From the IMG/VR virus record IMGVR_UViG_3300005827_000104, positions 1 through 28,173 of that record: a stretch of 28,173 nucleotides of DNA, one strand, 5' to 3'. The notes beneath the pieces were generated by a model. It did no database searches. It saw nothing but the letters and a program-made list of their open reading frames with translations, and was not told the DNA's origin. Of this stretch, positions 16,695-22,851 are shown one piece after another (position 1 is the stretch's first letter; each line of letters opens with the position of its first letter). Source of the stretch: a virus. A program made the position numbers and the translations under genes.

Positions 16695-16775
16695 ATTTAT
16701 AACGAGCGAGAATGAGCGATGGATTTGGTGTTATCGCAACACCAGATAATATTTTTGGGAAATAGACTAGACGGG

Positions 16776-16781
16776 TATAAT
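16776..16781 (+). promoter_or_regulatory. -10 box (TATAAT) ahead of the metallophosphoesterase gene
   Basis: A perfect TATAAT lies 35 bases before the ATG at 16817. No good -35 box is visible at 16-18 bases; TTGGGA at 16755 is 15 bases upstream. The predicted start of transcription would fall inside repeat copy B, where an operator could act. Confidence 0.5.
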
Positions 16782-16809
16782 TTATGAAATTAGTAACATA
16801 AGTTCACAG
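16780..16809 (+). repeat. 30-base repeat, copy B, with TTA-N6-TAA core
   Basis: Second copy of the element at 16630. The core TTAGTAACATAA is at 16790-16801, followed by GTTCACAG. Its first bases overlap the TATAAT box and its end touches the AGGAG of the next gene. Read as codons it also gives a five-codon mini-ORF (ATG AAA TTA GTA ACA TAA). Confidence 0.6.
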
Positions 16810-16816
16810 GAGTATT

Positions 16817-17674
16817 ATGGCAAACCCACCGGAAGATAACATTCTGGCACTATGGAATGACGCCCAGGAGCGCGGATTGAACAAGCGCGAGCACGCGGAG
16901 TCACTTGGTATTCCAATAACGGCTTACTACAACCGGTTTTATCGGGCAGAAAGCAAAGCCCGCACCAGTGCCCCCTTGCCAGAAAGCCGTTATCCAAGGT
17001 GGGATACCCCGCCCAAAATTTCTGGTAATGCACTCATCTTAGGGGATTTGCACATCCCCTATCATCACGCCCCGTTTGTAAACAACTGCATTGGCCTGGC
17101 AAAAGCCTGGGGCGTAAAGCAGGCGATTTTGGGCGGCGATGCGCTCGACGCGCACGCATTTTCCCACTGGCCCGATGATGTGAAGCAGGAAGGCATATCT
17201 ACGATCTCCACGGATGCCGAAGCCCAGCTTCTTGCCCTGGCTGATACCCTCAGCAAAAAAGACCGGGCCAAGCTGCTGGAAAAGCTGGCAGATATGAACC
17301 GGGAGCCAGAGAACATGGCGGATGAACTAAAGGAGTCACGTAAGGCGCTCCGGGCGCTTGCCGGCGCATTCGACAAGGTGCTCTGGTTTACCGGCAACCA
17401 TGAGGCCCGGATTGTAAAGCGAATTGAGAAGGCGCTGCCGGCAGCGGAGATTGCACAGCTATTCGGCATGGATGATCCACGTTGGACTTTCTCCGGTTAC
17501 TATCGCTGCGACATGGAAAGTGCAGGCATAAAGTACAGGATCACCCACCCGAAGAACAGTGGCAAGGGTTCAAGCAAACGCCTGGTGCCGAAATTTGGTG
17601 CGATGACCCGAAGTGCCAAAAGAAAACCCCCGCTCTCTCTCCTGGTAGCGGGGGTTTTTGATTTAAGTTGTTAA
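16817..17674 (+). CDS. Calcineurin-like metallophosphoesterase, C-terminally truncated
   Basis: A 285-residue protein with AGGAG before the ATG. Residues 1-50 resemble a helix-turn-helix-like segment (LNKREHAESLGIPITAYYNRF). The metallophosphoesterase motifs follow: GDLH (76-79), GGDALDAH (106-113), WFTGNHEAR (190-198) and RITHP (241-245), giving metal ligands for a two-metal phosphatase or nuclease. The family's final G-H-x-H motif is absent: after KRLVPKFG (residue 261) the sequence becomes basic and unlike the family, and it is read through the convergent terminator. The gene therefore looks truncated, and activity is doubtful. Confidence 0.75.
   Translation: MANPPEDNILALWNDAQERGLNKREHAESLGIPITAYYNRFYRAESKARTSAPLPESRYPRWDTPPKISGNALILGDLHIPYHHAPFVNNCIGLAKAWGVKQAILGGDALDAHAFSHWPDDVKQEGISTISTDAEAQLLALADTLSKKDRAKLLEKLADMNREPENMADELKESRKALRALAGAFDKVLWFTGNHEARIVKRIEKALPAAEIAQLFGMDDPRWTFSGYYRCDMESAGIKYRITHPKNSGKGSSKRLVPKFGAMTRSAKRKPPLSLLVAGVFDLSC
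17623..17659. terminator. Bidirectional terminator between convergent modules
   Basis: A 12-bp perfect stem (17623-17634 with 17647-17658), four A residues on the left and five T residues on the right, with a 12-base loop. It can stop + strand transcription of the virion/moron genes and - strand transcription of the early cluster. It lies inside the last codons of the phosphoesterase frame. Confidence 0.85.
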
Positions 17675-17676
17675 GT

Positions 17677-17970
17677 TTACAGCTTTCCGACGCGCAGGGC
17701 CTCGGCGACCTGGCTTACTTCGGTCTTATCCAGGTCTTGGCGCATCACCAGCAGCTTGGCCTGGAGCATGATCGCGGTTTCTTCGCGCTGGCGCTTTTCG
17801 CGTTTGAGTTCGTCTTTCATTTCAGCAAGCTTGCGCTGCGCATCCTGGGGGTTTCCGGTCATAAACAAGCTCCCAAGTATCTCGCCTGGGTTTACGCCTG
17901 CATCGTCTTTCCAGGCGCTCAGGGCGCTTATCAGGGTATCAATTTCAGGTGATGTCAGTTGTGCGCTCAT
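17677..17970 (-). CDS. Small helical protein, end of early cluster
   Basis: A 97-residue, charged, mostly helical protein, last gene of the leftward cluster. MSAQLTSPEIDTLISALSAW forms the first helix. A loop with GVNPGEILGSLFMTG is followed by a long coiled coil (DAQRKLAEMKDELKREKRQR). It is coupled to the gene before it by a four-base ATGA overlap. No family is recognised and no membrane segment is present. It ends 19 bases before the bidirectional terminator. Confidence 0.7.
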   Translation of the reverse strand: MSAQLTSPEIDTLISALSAWKDDAGVNPGEILGSLFMTGNPQDAQRKLAEMKDELKREKRQREETAIMLQAKLLVMRQDLDKTEVSQVAEALRVGKL

Positions 17971-18170
17971 AATGGGATGCTCATATCTTTCTTTTGGCGT
18001 GTACCATCTTGCAAAACTTCAATCGGCGGGTTCAGGTAGTCGGCCCGGCTGCGGTAATACTTTCCGTTGATCTCCCACACCCGGATTCCGAGTGTGGGGT
18101 GATTGATGCGCTTGCTGCCGGCTGGCAGAAGTTTGGTGCTGGAAAGGCGGCGTGGGTGCGGCTTTGTCAT
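17967..18170 (-). CDS. Small basic protein of unknown function
   Basis: A 67-residue protein started at ATG 18170, with GGAGG eight bases upstream; an in-frame TTG at 18185 is less likely. It is basic at the N-terminus (KPHPRRLSSTK) and carries a compact beta-like segment, LGIRVWEINGKYYRSRADYL, followed by an acidic-basic tail. This could be a small nucleic-acid or protein-binding fold, but no family is recognised. The flanking ATGA overlap and ribosome site support expression. Confidence 0.65.
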   Translation of the reverse strand: MTKPHPRRLSSTKLLPAGSKRINHPTLGIRVWEINGKYYRSRADYLNPPIEVLQDGTRQKKDMSIPL

Positions 18171-18174
18171 GGTA

Positions 18175-18333
18175 TTAGCCTCCAAGTGACTCGATTTTCA
18201 TGTCAAGATCGTCAGCCAGTTCTGTGAGAGCTTCCAGGGTTTCGCTCTGACTGACCGATGTATCGCTAAACAAGGCTTGAATTGCTGCTTTTGCCTCTTC
18301 GATAAGACGCTGGGTTTTAGGGTTTTCGCTCAT
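18175..18333 (-). CDS. 52-residue helical protein
   Basis: A small gene on the - strand from ATG 18333 to TAA 18175-18177, three bases after the upstream stop and four bases before the next start. The product is 52 residues, acidic and helical: it opens MSENPKTQRLIEEAKAAIQA and ends ADDLDMKIESLGG. The stop codon overlaps the region of the next gene's GGAGG, which fits coupled translation. No family recognised. It would be missed by a 60-residue cutoff. Confidence 0.7.
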   Translation of the reverse strand: MSENPKTQRLIEEAKAAIQALFSDTSVSQSETLEALTELADDLDMKIESLGG

Positions 18334-18336
18334 GGT

Positions 18337-19941
18337 TTAGTCCCAGCGGTCGAGCCGGTAAATGACTTGTTGTCCCTGGCTGGTAACTCGAAAATCTTCC
18401 TGCCAGTTCTTGCCGGATTGCAGGGCAATCCCGTTGGCACTTGCCTGTTCGCTGCCTTCCAAGAGCTTGCTTTGGGAGTAGGCTTCGATGCTGGCCCGGA
18501 TGCCGTGAAACTCGGATTTCAGGATTTCCGGGAAAATGCAGAGATGGGCTTTGCTGCTATCTTTTGCACCGTCCAGGATGAAAATAACGCGCTTGCCCTG
18601 ATTGGAAAAGCTCAAATTATTCCACATGGCAGGGTGGAAAGCCACGGCATTTACCTTCACCCATCCAGTAGACAGGCCCCATGTACTACCCATGGAACCA
18701 CCGCTGTAAACGTACCAGCTAAACGGGTTTCGCATGGCGGGAGAGTCCCACTGGATAATCGGCTCGGCATCCGGGTTCACAGCGGTCAGGATGGCGCAGT
18801 AGTTTGCAGCAATCGGCTTGACCATGTATTCAATATGCTCGGCGGTCGGGAGTACCGTCCTGTTGAATTTTTCCCAGGTCATGGTGACGGCTGGCATATT
18901 TACTGGCGCAGCAGGCTTCTTTGTGGCTTTGCGCTTCAGGTGGCCGAACACTTCGCCAGTGCTGCCCTTGGGTTCCGGGCGTGGCTTCCAGATGGCCTGG
19001 ATTTCATCAAGGCGGGCGTACCGGCGAGCCAGCGCGCCACCCACGCCCAACTGCGCGACAAGCTTTTCAGCCTGGGCCAGGTTGCCGGCGCTGGGGGAAG
19101 CCTGCGGGCGCTGGTACTGCGTCGGGTTCATCTTGGCGGCAAATCGGGATTTGATGGCTTCAAAATCCAAACCATCATTGATGTCATCCAGCAGCGTGCC
19201 GATCATGGACGACTTGATGTGCGCGAAGCCGGCGGGGGCAGTGGCAACCGCCAGCCACACGATGTTGGCTTTATGACCAACCGTTTTGGTTTCGCGGTAG
19301 ATCTTCTCCCACCTGGAGAACCACTCGGCCACACCCAGGACTTTTTCACCCCGATAAAGGCTCTCGGATTTCAGGATTGTCAGGGCAACGTCAACTGTGG
19401 AGTTCTTGTACTCGCCAAAGGCGGCTTTGACCATCTTGTAATCTTCGTAGAGTTCGGCCTGGCGCTGGCTGGCGCTTTGGATGCGGGGGTTCCAGACCAT
19501 CCAAAGGCGCGGGCTTACGCTCATGTGTTTCCATTCGCCAGTAACCGGAGTTCCGTACTCGCGTTCGCTGGAAATAAAGACCCCGGTTACCTGTGCCAGG
19601 CGCACTACATCGTACAGGGCCAGGATTGCGGGTTTGAAAAATTCGGGAGTTTCGGGCCACTCCCACATCACTGGGGTCTTTTGGCCTTTGCTGCCAATTT
19701 GCACCAGACCACCGTACTTGTTGACAAAGTTCTTGCAGGCGTTGCAGGTGTAGTGCTGCTGTGCTTCAGCAGGAAGCATGCGCAAGAACAGGTCAAACAG
19801 GTCGTGGGCGTCGGTCGTGAAAAGCGGATTGTGGTTCCATTCAACGGCTTTGTGGAAATTGTCCCGCAGGGATTGCAGGAATTCGTGATAATGGTCACCT
19901 TCCCGGTCGTCCGGGGCGGCAATGTCATTTGCGGTTTGCAT
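18337..19941 (-). CDS. Large phage protein of unknown function with CxxC motif
   Basis: A 534-residue soluble protein preceded by AAAGGA and by its own promoter-like element at 19974. Residues about 60-90 hold HYTCNACKNFVNKYGGLVQI, a Cys-x2-Cys with conserved-looking aromatics. A long helical middle follows, with YRETKTVGHKANIVWLAVAT (residues about 236-255). Residues about 330-355 are a basic, Pro/Lys-rich linker. The C-terminal region has FSWYVYSGGSMGSTWGLSTG and VIFILDGAKDSSK. It resembles a conserved phage protein family without known function. No nuclease, kinase or polymerase motif was recognised. Separate promoter control suggests a significant early role. Confidence 0.75.
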   Translation of the reverse strand: MQTANDIAAPDDREGDHYHEFLQSLRDNFHKAVEWNHNPLFTTDAHDLFDLFLRMLPAEAQQHYTCNACKNFVNKYGGLVQIGSKGQKTPVMWEWPETPEFFKPAILALYDVVRLAQVTGVFISSEREYGTPVTGEWKHMSVSPRLWMVWNPRIQSASQRQAELYEDYKMVKAAFGEYKNSTVDVALTILKSESLYRGEKVLGVAEWFSRWEKIYRETKTVGHKANIVWLAVATAPAGFAHIKSSMIGTLLDDINDGLDFEAIKSRFAAKMNPTQYQRPQASPSAGNLAQAEKLVAQLGVGGALARRYARLDEIQAIWKPRPEPKGSTGEVFGHLKRKATKKPAAPVNMPAVTMTWEKFNRTVLPTAEHIEYMVKPIAANYCAILTAVNPDAEPIIQWDSPAMRNPFSWYVYSGGSMGSTWGLSTGWVKVNAVAFHPAMWNNLSFSNQGKRVIFILDGAKDSSKAHLCIFPEILKSEFHGIRASIEAYSQSKLLEGSEQASANGIALQSGKNWQEDFRVTSQGQQVIYRLDRWD

Positions 19942-19973
19942 AGATTTGTCCTTTGAACTTGGTGGATATGAAC

Positions 19974-20008
19974 TTATCCTGTTAACCCTTCACGGGCTGG
20001 ATTGTTAA
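19974..20008 (-). promoter_or_regulatory. Promoter/operator element upstream of the 534-residue gene
   Basis: Read on the - strand: TTAACA (20008-20003), 17 bases, then TTAACAGGATAA (19985-19974), 33 bases before the ATG. The geometry is identical to the elements at 24852 and 26483. The TTAACA overlaps the stop codon of the upstream methyltransferase gene. Confidence 0.6.
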
Positions 20009-20610
20009 GCAGATTTTACAAACTGGATCACACTCTCATACGGAACGCGCTTTTCGGCATTCCTACCAAACTTCATGGATGGTACGGGCAGTTTCTTGTA
20101 CTTGCGCACCTGGTAGCCCATTTCGCAAAGCGTCTCTATGTGCCATTCAGTGACGAGCATCTCTTGGCCCTGGCGGATGTGGTTCTTGATGTTAAGCACA
20201 AAAAGCCCACCGGGAGCCAGCACGCGGCTTACTTCCTGCCAGGCGCGCTGGTGGAATTCCTGATACCCCCGGTTCCAGTGCAACTGGCCCGAATTATCCG
20301 GGTGCATCTTGCGGCCCAGCAGGGCAAAGTACTTGTTCGTCTTGGCCTTGTGGTGGCGGTCTTGCGCGTCGCCTTTGGACTGGTCAGCCATGTGGTTGCC
20401 ATACGTCGGGCTGGTGCAGATCGCGTCAAAATACCCGGTCGGGAAAGGCAGGGCCAGGGCGCTGCCCACGATGGTGCGCGGGTGCTGCTTAGCCCATTCA
20501 GGCTCTATTTCTACCGCTTGTATCTGGGCCTGGGGAAGCCACTGGTTGAGCAGAAACACCTTCCCGGTTCCACCGAATGGGTCGAGAATGCGGCGGGAGC
20601 CGGCAAGCAT
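20005..20610 (-). CDS. DNA methyltransferase (N4/N6 type)
   Basis: From the ATG at 20610 the product is 201 residues. It has the SAM-binding motif ILDPFGGTGK near the N-terminus and the catalytic-type motif TSPTYGNHMAD (about residues 66-76), a variant of the SPPY class. LNIKNHIRQG and PVPSMKFGRNAEKRV follow. It would methylate amino groups of adenine or cytosine, perhaps protecting phage DNA. The frame continues upstream of the ATG to 20697 with family-like sequence (LPDSKPKHPAKYTDVLLSEF) but contains no ATG, GTG or TTG, so the true start is uncertain. No partner restriction gene was seen. Confidence 0.8.
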   Translation of the reverse strand: MLAGSRRILDPFGGTGKVFLLNQWLPQAQIQAVEIEPEWAKQHPRTIVGSALALPFPTGYFDAICTSPTYGNHMADQSKGDAQDRHHKAKTNKYFALLGRKMHPDNSGQLHWNRGYQEFHQRAWQEVSRVLAPGGLFVLNIKNHIRQGQEMLVTEWHIETLCEMGYQVRKYKKLPVPSMKFGRNAEKRVPYESVIQFVKSA

Positions 20611-20697
20611 CCCGGCAAACTCACTGAGAAGAACATCGGTGTATTTTGCCGGGTGCTTGGGCTTGGAGTCGGGCAGGGTGAATAGAGATCCATCGGG

Positions 20698-20997
20698 TTA
20701 TGTTATTAATTCTTTATCTGGTACGTATGGACGCGAAAAAGAGAAGGTGTAAATCGCCGTATACAAGCTGCGTTCGTGGATTTTTGCGCCTGCGCTTTTT
20801 AACTGTTCGTCGAGATAGCTGGCCCGTTCGTCAGACGTTGTCTCGAAAAGCTTACGAGTGCGCTTTGTCCCATTCTCCCAGGAGTAGGTTATTGCGCGAA
20901 GTTCGTAAGTTCTGAGATAGCGCGTCCAGTACAGCGGATACTCGGCTTTCAGGGCATCCTGGATCGCTGCGCGCTCAATCGGTTCTTTTGTCGGCAT
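20698..20997 (-). CDS. Unknown 99-residue protein upstream of methyltransferase
   Basis: Starts at ATG 20997 with AAAGGA nearby and overlaps the zinc-protein gene by 23 bases. The sequence is charged and Tyr-rich (YPLYWTRYLRTYELRAITYS, then KLFETTSDERASYLDEQLKS), suggesting a small alpha/beta fold. It ends YVPDKELIT at TAA 20698-20700. The methyltransferase frame continues in the same phase directly after this stop. No family recognised. Confidence 0.65.
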   Translation of the reverse strand: MPTKEPIERAAIQDALKAEYPLYWTRYLRTYELRAITYSWENGTKRTRKLFETTSDERASYLDEQLKSAGAKIHERSLYTAIYTFSFSRPYVPDKELIT

Positions 20998-21247
20998 GGT
21001 AATCCTTTGGGGCTTTGAAAAGGTAAATTGTTTTTTGGCAGCCGGCGCACACCGTTTGCGTCAGGCCATGCTTGAACTGGCCGTGATGCCCGCAAAGCTG
21101 GCAGGTGTATTCATCCATCGGTAGTGGTTCCAGCGGGCAGTTTGCGGCGTGCTGGATTTCTTCCACCTGGCTTGCGCTCTTCTCGCAAAGCCGGCAGGCG
21201 TATACCAGCCGGCGGACGAGCTTGAAGTTATTATCCAGGTGAATCAT
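20975..21247 (-). CDS. Small zinc-ribbon protein
   Basis: A 90-residue protein with two possible zinc sites: CRLC near residue 18, and YTCQLCGHHGQ with VCAGCQK (residues about 47-70), a Cys4 zinc-ribbon pattern. The rest is charged. Zinc ribbons of this size in phages often bind nucleic acid or host transcription proteins; nothing here decides which. It overlaps both neighbours (17 and 23 bases), so it sits in a translationally coupled run. Confidence 0.7.
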   Translation of the reverse strand: MIHLDNNFKLVRRLVYACRLCEKSASQVEEIQHAANCPLEPLPMDEYTCQLCGHHGQFKHGLTQTVCAGCQKTIYLFKAPKDYHADKRTD

Positions 21248-21704
21248 GTTCTTTATCTTTCTCCAGCAATGCCTGGCATAAAGTATTCAAAACTTTCTTA
21301 GTTTGTTCGGTTTGTTTCTGCGCTTGTTCCAGGGTGAGTCCTTCAACGATAGGCCCCCACCAGCATTCGGCTCCCCAAATCACGGAGCCGTCATCCAGGC
21401 GGATGCGCGGGTTGGTCATTACCATTGCAAAAAGCGGGCGTGGCTGGGGCTGGCCCTGTTCCCACTCTTTGAAAACAGAGTTGGCGGGTACTCCGCTATT
21501 GTTTTTTAGCTTCCCGCTTTTGTAATCTTCGTAGCTAAATTCACCATTTGCCCACTGAATTTCGTGGTTTTCGTTAGCCTGGTATCCCAGGCTAACTGTA
21601 AACGGGAAATCGCCTTCAAGCGTGCCATACTTGCCGGTTGCGGGCGATCCATCCCGGCAGTCTTCGGAAATCAAAACACGGGTTCCTGGCTCATAGAATG
21701 ACAT
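21231..21704 (-). CDS. Unknown beta-rich protein, 157 residues
   Basis: Begins at ATG 21704 with TGAGG upstream. The N-terminal half looks like a small beta barrel (YEPGTRVLISEDCRDGSPAT, TGKYGTLEGDFPFTVSLGYQ), reminiscent of SH3-like folds. A middle segment has IRLDDGSVIWGAECWWGPI. A C-terminal helix rich in Gln/Lys (LTLEQAQKQTEQTKKVLNTL) follows. No catalytic motif is recognised. A regulatory or inhibitor role is possible but is pure inference. Confidence 0.6.
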   Translation of the reverse strand: MSFYEPGTRVLISEDCRDGSPATGKYGTLEGDFPFTVSLGYQANENHEIQWANGEFSYEDYKSGKLKNNSGVPANSVFKEWEQGQPQPRPLFAMVMTNPRIRLDDGSVIWGAECWWGPIVEGLTLEQAQKQTEQTKKVLNTLCQALLEKDKEHDSPG

Positions 21705-21710
21705 AAAACC

Positions 21711-21944
21711 TCAGCTCACCATCATCGCTTCAAACGAACTAACGCCCCTGGCTTCCAGGGCCTTCTGGCATGGCACGCACCGGATCACGTGCATCTCAAA
21801 GCGCCACCGTGCATCAGGGTACACTGCCATCACTTTATTGCAGGCATCGCATCTCTGCGTGCATGCTTCCTCGACAGTCACGTGCTGAAAACTGGGGTAC
21901 ATTCCATCCGGGATACCAATGCGCCGGGCTTCATCCCGCGTCAT
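21711..21944 (-). CDS. Small CxxC zinc-binding protein
   Basis: A 77-residue protein from ATG 21944, chosen because AAGGAGC lies eight bases upstream; longer in-frame versions read through the regulator gene. CTQRCDACNKV (about residues 28-38) and IRCVPCQKA (about 53-61) provide two Cys-x2-Cys pairs for a single zinc site. N-terminal residues MTRDEARRIGIPDGMYPSFQ are charged. Starts within the last 14 bases of the XRE gene. No named family. Confidence 0.65.
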   Translation of the reverse strand: MTRDEARRIGIPDGMYPSFQHVTVEEACTQRCDACNKVMAVYPDARWRFEMHVIRCVPCQKALEARGVSSFEAMMVS

Positions 21945-22170
21945 GGCTGCGCTCCTTGAAGCTGATGACCACAGAATAGCCCAGCGCGTTGAAAATAGCC
22001 TCAAGGGTATCGAGCGTCACGTTCTCGCCGTCGCGCTCAACAGCAGCCACCGTGTTGCGGTGTATCCCGGCTTTCTGCGCCAGGTCAACCTGAGAAATAT
22101 TGGCACGATTGCGCATCAAGCGCACTTGCTCGCCAAGCGTTACAGTAGTACCGCCAAGAATTTTACTCAT
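21931..22170 (-). CDS. XRE-family helix-turn-helix regulator
   Basis: A 79-residue DNA-binding protein from ATG 22170, with AAGGA eight bases upstream. An earlier in-frame start at 22221 would read through the membrane-protein gene. The HTH is clear: LGEQVRLMRNRANISQVDLA, then KAGIHRNTVAAVERD, then LDTLEAIFNALGY (residues about 10-65). It is Cro/antitoxin-sized with no extra domain. It could control the phage promoters found here. A 15-base-period repeat lies at its start. Confidence 0.85.
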   Translation of the reverse strand: MSKILGGTTVTLGEQVRLMRNRANISQVDLAQKAGIHRNTVAAVERDGENVTLDTLEAIFNALGYSVVISFKERSHDAG

Positions 22171-22312
22171 CCGATTTTTCCTTATCCGATTTTTTATTTG
22201 GGTTAGCATAATCAGCAACAATACCCATCAAATAGCAGAAGTACAAAAACAGTATCAGCGCAAACACTGCAAAGATGAGCCGAGCCAAAAAATAAATCAC
22301 CGTGGCAATCAT
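22163..22312 (-). CDS. 49-residue small membrane protein
   Basis: A gene on the - strand from ATG 22312 to TAA 22163-22165. It begins MIATVIYFLARLIFAVFALI, continues LFLYFCYLMGIVADYA, and ends with a charged tail, KKSDKEKSDE. Residues about 4-34 form one long or two short membrane helices. It overlaps the gene before by ATGA and the XRE gene after by eight bases, so it is coupled to both. Holin-like, superinfection-exclusion or regulator-linked functions are possible; none is shown. Confidence 0.75.
   Translation of the reverse strand: MIATVIYFLARLIFAVFALILFLYFCYLMGIVADYANPNKKSDKEKSDE
22169..22194 (-). repeat. 15-base-period repeat at the XRE start
   Basis: Two copies of AAAAATCGGAT (22194-22184 and 22179-22169 on the - strand). 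They encode KKSD/KEKSD in the membrane-protein tail and span the XRE ribosome site, so they may be coding repeats or an autoregulatory site. Confidence 0.4.
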
Positions 22313-22851
22313 GTCTGACTCTCCTCAATCGCGGCATATACGCATCCTGGCTCGTGAGATTGATAACGAGGCGCTTTGTTAGTCCAGTGCGACCGATACT
22401 CTCCACCGCAGATCACGCATTTGTGAGTCGCGGAGCCATCTTGAGCCAGTGCGGAAACGTGCCAGGGTTGGCACAAACCGAGCGCTGTGACCAGGTCAGC
22501 GTTTTTCTTGCGCTCAGTGGATAGTTGTTTTTCAACCCGCTCTGAATACCGGATAGCGCTGGCGCGCCACCAGGTGCGCGTCTCATCCGTCTCTGTGCTA
22601 TGCGGATCGCCATCCAGCACGCACGCCAGGCAATGGTAAGTGGTGCCAGAGTCGCCAGTGTGAGGCCAAACATAGCGGGCCGGGTGTCCACAGGGCTGGG
22701 GGGCGTTCGTGAAATCTATTGCGGCTTCCCAGGCCATTTCCCACTGCTCCAGCATAATCATGCGCTCTTCGTAATCCGGCTCACCGTCTCCCAGCTTCTC
22801 CATAAAGCTGGCGCGCATGGCGTCTTTGTACGGGGTGGTTGTGTCGCTCAT
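22309..22851 (-). CDS. Unknown protein with two Cys/His zinc sites
   Basis: A 180-residue protein starting at ATG 22851 in an ATGA overlap, with GGAG upstream. Residues 1-45 are helical and acidic (YKDAMRASFMEKLGDGEPDY). A first site is PCGHPARYVW then TTYHCLACVLDG (about residues 53-80). A second near the C-terminus is HKCVICGGEY and HEPGCVYAAI (about 143-176), with a helical stretch of SERVEKQLSTERKK between them. The Cys-His pairs suggest zinc binding. Function unknown. Coupled to the small membrane protein gene by ATGA. Confidence 0.65.
   Translation of the reverse strand: MSDTTTPYKDAMRASFMEKLGDGEPDYEERMIMLEQWEMAWEAAIDFTNAPQPCGHPARYVWPHTGDSGTTYHCLACVLDGDPHSTETDETRTWWRASAIRYSERVEKQLSTERKKNADLVTALGLCQPWHVSALAQDGSATHKCVICGGEYRSHWTNKAPRYQSHEPGCVYAAIEESQT

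Noticed and set aside
16699-16775. Possible small RNA or tRNA between the tail terminator and the next promoter
   Set aside because: Only a 7-bp hairpin is present; no cloverleaf, no CCA end and no terminator of its own.
18277-19956. 559-codon + strand frame opposite the 534-residue - strand gene
   Set aside because: The - strand gene has a ribosome site, an upstream promoter element and flanking genes in the same direction. The + frame overruns two neighbouring genes and lacks a ribosome site.
20002-20685. 227-codon + strand frame over the methyltransferase
   Set aside because: The - strand carries the methyltransferase motifs; the + frame is its complement and begins inside a promoter element.
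22212-22406. 64-codon - strand frame over the small membrane protein
   Set aside because: It is out of phase with the coupled genes on both sides and has no ribosome site; the 49-codon frame fits the overlaps.
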